NCBI GenBank assembly: GCA_033856535.1 | Contig: JAWVEV010000016.1 | Coordinates: 1-17,430 of the forward strand | From: JAWVEV01 sp033856535 | GTDB lineage: Bacteria > Actinomycetota > Thermoleophilia > Miltoncostaeales > Miltoncostaeaceae | Length of the DNA: 17,430 nucleotides | Reading direction: 5' to 3' | In this document: piece after piece, positions 13,945-17,430 of the stretch | Layout: the number at the start of each line of letters is the position of its first letter | How positions within the stretch are numbered: position 1 is the first letter of the stretch | Position numbers and translations under genes: made by a program | The notes under the pieces: generated by a model | Database searches by the model: none | The model's input: only the letters and a program-made list of their open reading frames with translations | What the model was told of the DNA's origin: nothing

Positions 13945-14633
13945 TCGGCCGCCTCCACGTGCGGGCCCGGATCGGCGCCGGCCGCGATCGCGATGAAGGG
14001 CTCGGCGAGCGAGGAGGGGTGCGGCACGGTGGCCGGATCCTCGTTCGGGTACGCCGCGGCGCGCATCGCGGTGCGCGCCGGGCCGGGGTTGATCGCCACG
14101 CAGCGCAGCCCGCGGGGGGCCAGCTCGCGCCGCAGCATCCCGGTGATGCCGTCGACCGCCAGCTTGGAGACCGCGTAGGCGCCCCAGGTCGCGCGCCCCG
14201 CCGCTCCCGAGGTCACGTTCACCACCGCGCCGCCGTCGGACATGGCCGGCAGGACCCGCTGGGTGAGCCGGAGCGTGCCGGCGACGTTCACCGCCATCAC
14301 CCGCTCGAAGAGCTCCATCGGGTACTCGGCCAGCTCGCGCCGCTCGCCGAGCAGGCCGGCGTTGTTGACGAGCACGTCGACGCGCCCCAGCGCCCCGACC
14401 GCCTCGGCGGTGGCCCGATCCACCGAGGCCGGGTCGCCCAGGTCGAGCTCGACGCCGTGCGCCTCGGCGCCCGCCTCGGCGCAGGCCCGCAGCGCCGCCG
14501 CGAGGCCGTCACGCCGGGTGGCGGTGATGGCCAGCCGCGCGCCCTCGCGCGCGAACGCCTCGGCGAGCGCGCGGCCCAGCCCGCGCGACGCGCCGGTCAG
14601 GATGATCCGCGTTCCCTCCAAGCGCCCGGCCAT
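13935..14633 (-). CDS. Short-chain dehydrogenase/reductase (SDR family)
   Basis: A 232-residue classical SDR using NAD(P)H in the cytoplasm. The cofactor motif is TGASRGLG (13-20), followed by NNAG (90-93), the N116 position in MAVNVAGT, the catalytic serine S142 in VNVTSG, and Y153/K157 in YAVSK; the INPGPARTAM segment comes after. An arginine after the nucleotide-binding strand (TATRRDG) suggests NADPH preference. The substrate cannot be told from sequence. ATG 14633 starts 19 nt after the cytochrome c gene and is preceded by TAGCTT at 6 nt, so it may open its own leaderless transcript. Its stop lies inside the dipeptidase gene. Confidence 0.9.
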   Translation of the reverse strand: MAGRLEGTRIILTGASRGLGRALAEAFAREGARLAITATRRDGLAAALRACAEAGAEAHGVELDLGDPASVDRATAEAVGALGRVDVLVNNAGLLGERRELAEYPMELFERVMAVNVAGTLRLTQRVLPAMSDGGAVVNVTSGAAGRATWGAYAVSKLAVDGITGMLRRELAPRGLRCVAINPGPARTAMRAAAYPNEDPATVPHPSSLAEPFIAIAAGADPGPHVEAAEWR

Positions 14634-14639
14634 GCCGCC

Positions 14640-14645
14640 AAGCTA
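14640..14645 (-). promoter_or_regulatory. Candidate -10 box for a leaderless dehydrogenase transcript
   Basis: TAGCTT (a TANNNT hexamer) ends 6 nt before ATG 14633, in the 19-nt gap after the cytochrome c gene. No ribosome binding site is present. The same spacing pattern precedes the prenyltransferase gene. Unproven. Confidence 0.3.
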
Positions 14646-14652
14646 CCGAGCG

Positions 14653-15147
14653 CTACTCGGTCGCGCCGGCCTCCGGCGCGGGGCCCTCGTTGCCGTGCGG
14701 CGCCGCGGGCTCCTGCTCGGGGCCGAAGTCCTTCGGCCGGTTGATCTGGCGCGGCGCGCGGACCGCGCTCTCCGCGTCGGTGCCGGCGACCTCGGCGACG
14801 TAGGCGGCCACGTCGGCGGCCTCCTGTCCCTCGTAGATGTCGCGCGGCATCGGCATCTGGGCGAGCTCGATCCACTCGCGGACGATCGCGTGGATCTCGC
14901 TCTTCTCCCACCCGTCCGAGCGGGCCTGGCGGAAGGCGTCGTCGAGGTTCGGGCCGATGGTGCCCTTCGCGTCGGCGTCGGCCAGCGTGTGACAGCTGGC
15001 GCAGCCCGAGGCGAAGAGGCCCTTGCCCGCCGTGGCGTCACCCGGAGCGGTCGCCTCGCCGCAGGCCGTGAGGGCCAGCGCGCCGAGCGCCGCCGCGAGG
15101 GCGCCGGCAAGGAGCCGCCCCCGTCGTGTCGCGATGCGCCCGGTCAA
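14653..15147 (-). CDS. Lipoprotein c-type cytochrome in the cytochrome oxidase operon
   Basis: A 164-residue exported cytochrome c. A basic N-terminus (GRIATRRGR) and hydrophobic core lead to the lipobox LTAC with C29 as the lipidated cysteine, so the mature protein should be anchored on the outer face of the membrane. The haem site is C49-A-S-C52-H53 (CASCH); TIGPNLDD follows, and the distal methionine is M98 or M100 in AQMPMPRDIY. About 35 Pro/Glu-rich residues trail the haem domain. Homology and context support TTG 15147, which overlaps the stop of the subunit III gene by 4 nt (TTGA). It probably carries electrons to the oxidase encoded just upstream or is a bound subunit; which one is not decided by sequence. 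It needs the cytochrome c maturation system of which CcmABC is encoded at 8061-10127. Confidence 0.88.
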   Translation of the reverse strand: MTGRIATRRGRLLAGALAAALGALALTACGEATAPGDATAGKGLFASGCASCHTLADADAKGTIGPNLDDAFRQARSDGWEKSEIHAIVREWIELAQMPMPRDIYEGQEAADVAAYVAEVAGTDAESAVRAPRQINRPKDFGPEQEPAAPHGNEGPAPEAGATE

Positions 15148-15767
15148 ATGAGGTAGACCAGGATGAAGAGCAGCACCCAGACCACGTCGACGAAGTGCCA
15201 GTAGAGCGACGCGGCGTTGAGGGGCGTTGCGAAGCTGGGCGAGAAGTCGCCCGCCTTCTTCACCCGGATGTAGGAGAAGGTCAGGAGCGTCAGGCCGATG
15301 AACACGTGCGCGCCATGGAAGCCGGTGAGCGTGAAGAACGTGGCGCCGAAGGCCTGATCCTTCGGTGTGAAGTCCAGGTGGATGTACTCGTTGATCTGGA
15401 TCAACAGGAACGTCGCGCCCAGGAACATCGTGACCAGCAGGCCGCGCTCCAGGCCCTTGCGGTCGTTGTAGTGCCGCAGCCGGTGCTCGCCCCAGTGGAT
15501 CGTGAAGCTGGAGCTGACCAGGATGGCGGTGTTCACCGCCGTGATCTCGACCGGCAGATGGAACGGGTGCCCCTCCGAGTCCAGCGGCGGCCATTGGTCG
15601 GCGATGTTGAACCGCGTGAAGAAGTACGCGGTGAACAGCGACCCGAAGAGCATCACCTCCGAGCCGATGAAGAACATCATCGCCAGCATCCCCATGCGCA
15701 GCTGGCCGCCGCGCGAGGGCCCCGGGGTCACGCTTCCGGCCGGAAGCGCCTCGCCATGGCTCGACAC
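15144..15767 (-). CDS. ctaE: Cytochrome c oxidase subunit III
   Basis: A 207-residue haem-copper oxidase subunit III with five predicted membrane helices, the short bacterial type. Characteristic segments are GMLAMMFFIGSEVMLFGSLFTAYFF (first helix with the conserved SE), LGATFLLIQINEYIHL (the conserved glutamate and YxHL), FFTLTGFHGAHVFIGL (the FHGxHV signature) and SLYWHFVDVVWVLLFILVYLI (the YWHFVDVVW signature at the C-terminus). It stabilises subunit I and helps keep proton uptake going. The GTG start at 15767 lies 9 nt after the subunit I stop with a weak AGGGG site in front. The TGA overlaps the cytochrome c start. Confidence 0.95.
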   Translation of the reverse strand: MSSHGEALPAGSVTPGPSRGGQLRMGMLAMMFFIGSEVMLFGSLFTAYFFTRFNIADQWPPLDSEGHPFHLPVEITAVNTAILVSSSFTIHWGEHRLRHYNDRKGLERGLLVTMFLGATFLLIQINEYIHLDFTPKDQAFGATFFTLTGFHGAHVFIGLTLLTFSYIRVKKAGDFSPSFATPLNAASLYWHFVDVVWVLLFILVYLI

Positions 15768-15776
15768 GGGCGGCCC

Positions 15777-17430
15777 CTAGCTCCCGGAAGGCGCCGCGGG
15801 CGCCTCCGCGTCGATGATCGCGACCTCGACCGGCACGGAGCCGGCGGCCGCCTGGACGGCCTCGAGCGCGGCGCCGTCCCAGGCCTCCGCGTGGCGGGCC
15901 GGGAAGAGCTGGATCAGGCCGGCCCCGTGGGCCGTCCGCGCGACGCGCGCGGCCTCGACCGCGTCGCCGTCGATGACCTCGCCGCTCGCCTGGACGCCGG
16001 CCTCCTGCAGCGCGTCGATCGTGGCCCGCACGCGGCCCACCGCCTCGGTGCGCCGCTCCTCGGCCTCGTCGGTCCAGCCGGGCCCGTCGAGGCCCAGCGG
16101 GGCGAGCAGCACGACCGCGATCGGCTCCCGGTCGGCCCGCGCGCGGAGCGCCTCCACCAGGCCCTCGCTGCCGAGGGCGCCGCTGGCGATCGCGGCCACG
16201 CGGGTGACGCCGGCGCGGGCCAGCGGCTCGCGGGCCTCCTCGGGCCGGACGACCACGCGGGTGACGCGCAGGCCGGTGGCCTTGCGCAGGCGGTCGACCA
16301 CGTCGTCGTCGAGCCAGCGGGACTGGCCGGTCGGGAGCGTCGCGAGGATCACCTCGCGGGCCTCCTCGTCGACGAGCACGTTCTGCGCCGCGGCGATCGG
16401 GCCGCCGGGGGCGACCGCGCCGCTGGCGTCGATGCCCTCCTCGGCGAGGACGGCCAGGGCGACGGTCAGGCGGCGCTCGGCGGCGCGGACGTCACGGTTC
16501 TCGGCCGGCACCGCGAAGGTGAAGCGCCAGTAGCCCTCGGCCGCGCGCGCCTTCACGTAGTCGAGCAGGGTGCTCGAGGAGACGGTCTCGTTGGCGACGA
16601 CCACGATGGTGCGCTTCTCGTGCTCGGTGAGCTCGCCGCCGCCGATCTCGTCGGGGGCGAACACGACCGCGTGGCGCGCGCCGGGGACGCCGTACTGGTA
16701 CGGGCCGCCGACGACCTGCGGGGTCGCCTCGAAGTTGAAGAGGCTCGGCGGGGACGAGACCAGCCACTCGAGCGTGCGCCCGCGCCAGGGGTTCCACGGG
16801 GCCTTGGGGCCGCGCGCCCAGGAGTAGGCGAAGTTCACGAAGAAGATCGCGGTCCCGATGACCATCAGCACGGACATCCCGCTGATGAAGGCGTTCAGGT
16901 TGGCGAAGCGCGGGTCGTAGTCCGCGACCCTGCGGGGCATCGCGTGGAGGCCCAGCCAGTGCATCGGCAGGAACGTGGCGTTGAAGCCGATGAACGTGAG
17001 CCAGAAGTGCCAGCGGCCGAGCGTCTCGTTGTACATCCGGCCGGTCATCTTCGGGAACCAGTAGTAGATGCCCGCGAAGATCGTGAAGACCGAGCCGCCC
17101 AGGAACACGTAGTGGATGTGGGCGACGACGAAGTAGGTGTCGGTGACGTTGATGTCGACCGGGATCGTCCCGAGCATCACGCCCGACAGGCCGCCGATCA
17201 CGAAGGTGCACAGGAAGCCGAGCACCCAGAGCATCGGCGTCTTCGTGTGGATGCGCCCGGCCCAGAGCGTCCCGAGCCAGGAGAACACCTTCACGCCGGT
17301 CGGGATCGCGATGATGATGGTGGTGATCATCATCGGGACGCGCAGCCAGGGCGCCATGCCGCTGACGAACATGTGGTGCGCCCACACCGTGAAGCCGAGG
17401 AGCACGATGGCCAGCAGCGAGAAGGCCATC
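15777..17430 (-). CDS. ctaD: Cytochrome c oxidase subunit I, C-terminal part, fused to a duplicated soluble domain (5' end beyond window)
   Basis: The catalytic subunit of a haem-copper oxidase, which reduces O2 to water and pumps protons. The gene enters from the right edge; the ATG at 17429 is internal, since family sequence is already well under way. Numbered from it, H18/H19 in VWAHHMF are copper B ligands, H104 and H106 in VVAHIHYVFLGG bind the high- and low-spin haems, and WNPWRGRTLEWLVSSPPSLFNFE (212-233) is the normal end of the membrane part. Beyond about residue 250, where CtaD usually stops, another ~295 residues continue in frame. They form two alpha/beta domains of similar sequence (about 272-394 and 408-540) that look like universal-stress-protein/Rossmann folds and should face the cytoplasm. 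There is no frameshift or stop between the two parts. The oxidase identity is certain; the tail's role is unknown. Confidence 0.93.
   Translation of the reverse strand, partial: MAFSLLAIVLLGFTVWAHHMFVSGMAPWLRVPMMITTIIIAIPTGVKVFSWLGTLWAGRIHTKTPMLWVLGFLCTFVIGGLSGVMLGTIPVDINVTDTYFVVAHIHYVFLGGSVFTIFAGIYYWFPKMTGRMYNETLGRWHFWLTFIGFNATFLPMHWLGLHAMPRRVADYDPRFANLNAFISGMSVLMVIGTAIFFVNFAYSWARGPKAPWNPWRGRTLEWLVSSPPSLFNFEATPQVVGGPYQYGVPGARHAVVFAPDEIGGGELTEHEKRTIVVVANETVSSSTLLDYVKARAAEGYWRFTFAVPAENRDVRAAERRLTVALAVLAEEGIDASGAVAPGGPIAAAQNVLVDEEAREVILATLPTGQSRWLDDDVVDRLRKATGLRVTRVVVRPEEAREPLARAGVTRVAAIASGALGSEGLVEALRARADREPIAVVLLAPLGLDGPGWTDEAEERRTEAVGRVRATIDALQEAGVQASGEVIDGDAVEAARVARTAHGAGLIQLFPARHAEAWDGAALEAVQAAAGSVPVEVAIIDAEAPAAPSGS

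Noticed and set aside
1..17430. tRNA, rRNA, riboswitch, CRISPR or mobile element
   Set aside because: I saw no cloverleaf-like sequence, no rRNA signature, no regularly spaced repeats, no transposase or integrase and no terminal inverted repeats; the gaps are also too short for most of these.

Overview
The window is GC-rich (roughly 70% or more by eye), gene-dense, and read almost entirely from the minus strand. Genes are packed with 4-nt stop/start overlaps and GTG starts are common. Gene content (fused SUMT/HemD, CcmABC, a futalosine-type UbiA prenyltransferase, an aa3-type oxidase with a soluble tail, a GAF/PAS/SpoIIE phosphatase) suggests a deep-branching actinobacterium, perhaps Thermoleophilia (Solirubrobacterales/Gaiellales). 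That placement is inference; no rRNA or tRNA is present to test it.

Layout in transcription order (right to left). (1) 17430-14653: respiratory oxidase block: the 3' part of cytochrome c oxidase subunit I with an unusual duplicated soluble C-terminal extension, subunit III, and a lipoprotein cytochrome c. (2) 14633-13258: a short-chain dehydrogenase overlapping a VanX-type D-Ala-D-Ala dipeptidase. (3) 13257-13062: a gap with a palindrome and a possible leader ORF. (4) 13061-11069: a three-gene unit of a secreted Cys-containing protein, an ECF sigma factor and a single-pass membrane protein (possible anti-sigma partner). (5) 11014-2621: a haem/quinone supercluster: UbiA-like prenyltransferase, CcmA, CcmB, CcmC, a CcmD-like peptide, sirohaem synthase (Met8/CysG-N type), HemA, HemC, CobA-HemD fusion, and a SAM hydrolase (DUF62). 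(6) 2536-1: a membrane-anchored GAF-PAS-GAF-SpoIIE phosphatase running off the left edge.

Functionally most of the window serves respiration: isoprenoid quinone precursor, tetrapyrrole synthesis from glutamyl-tRNA to uroporphyrinogen III, the sirohaem branch, haem handling for cytochrome c maturation, and the terminal oxidase with its cytochrome c. hemB and the later haem steps, ccmE/ccmF and coxB are not in the window.

The most notable points are the tandem-domain tail fused to CoxI; a chain of 4-nt overlaps in which ATG, GTG, TTG and CTG all appear as starts, and hemC has no standard start codon at all; a second Walker-B-like motif at the CcmA C-terminus made by a near-perfect 32-nt direct repeat; and the sigma/secreted-protein/membrane-protein module. 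I see no CRISPR array, insertion sequence, tRNA or rRNA.
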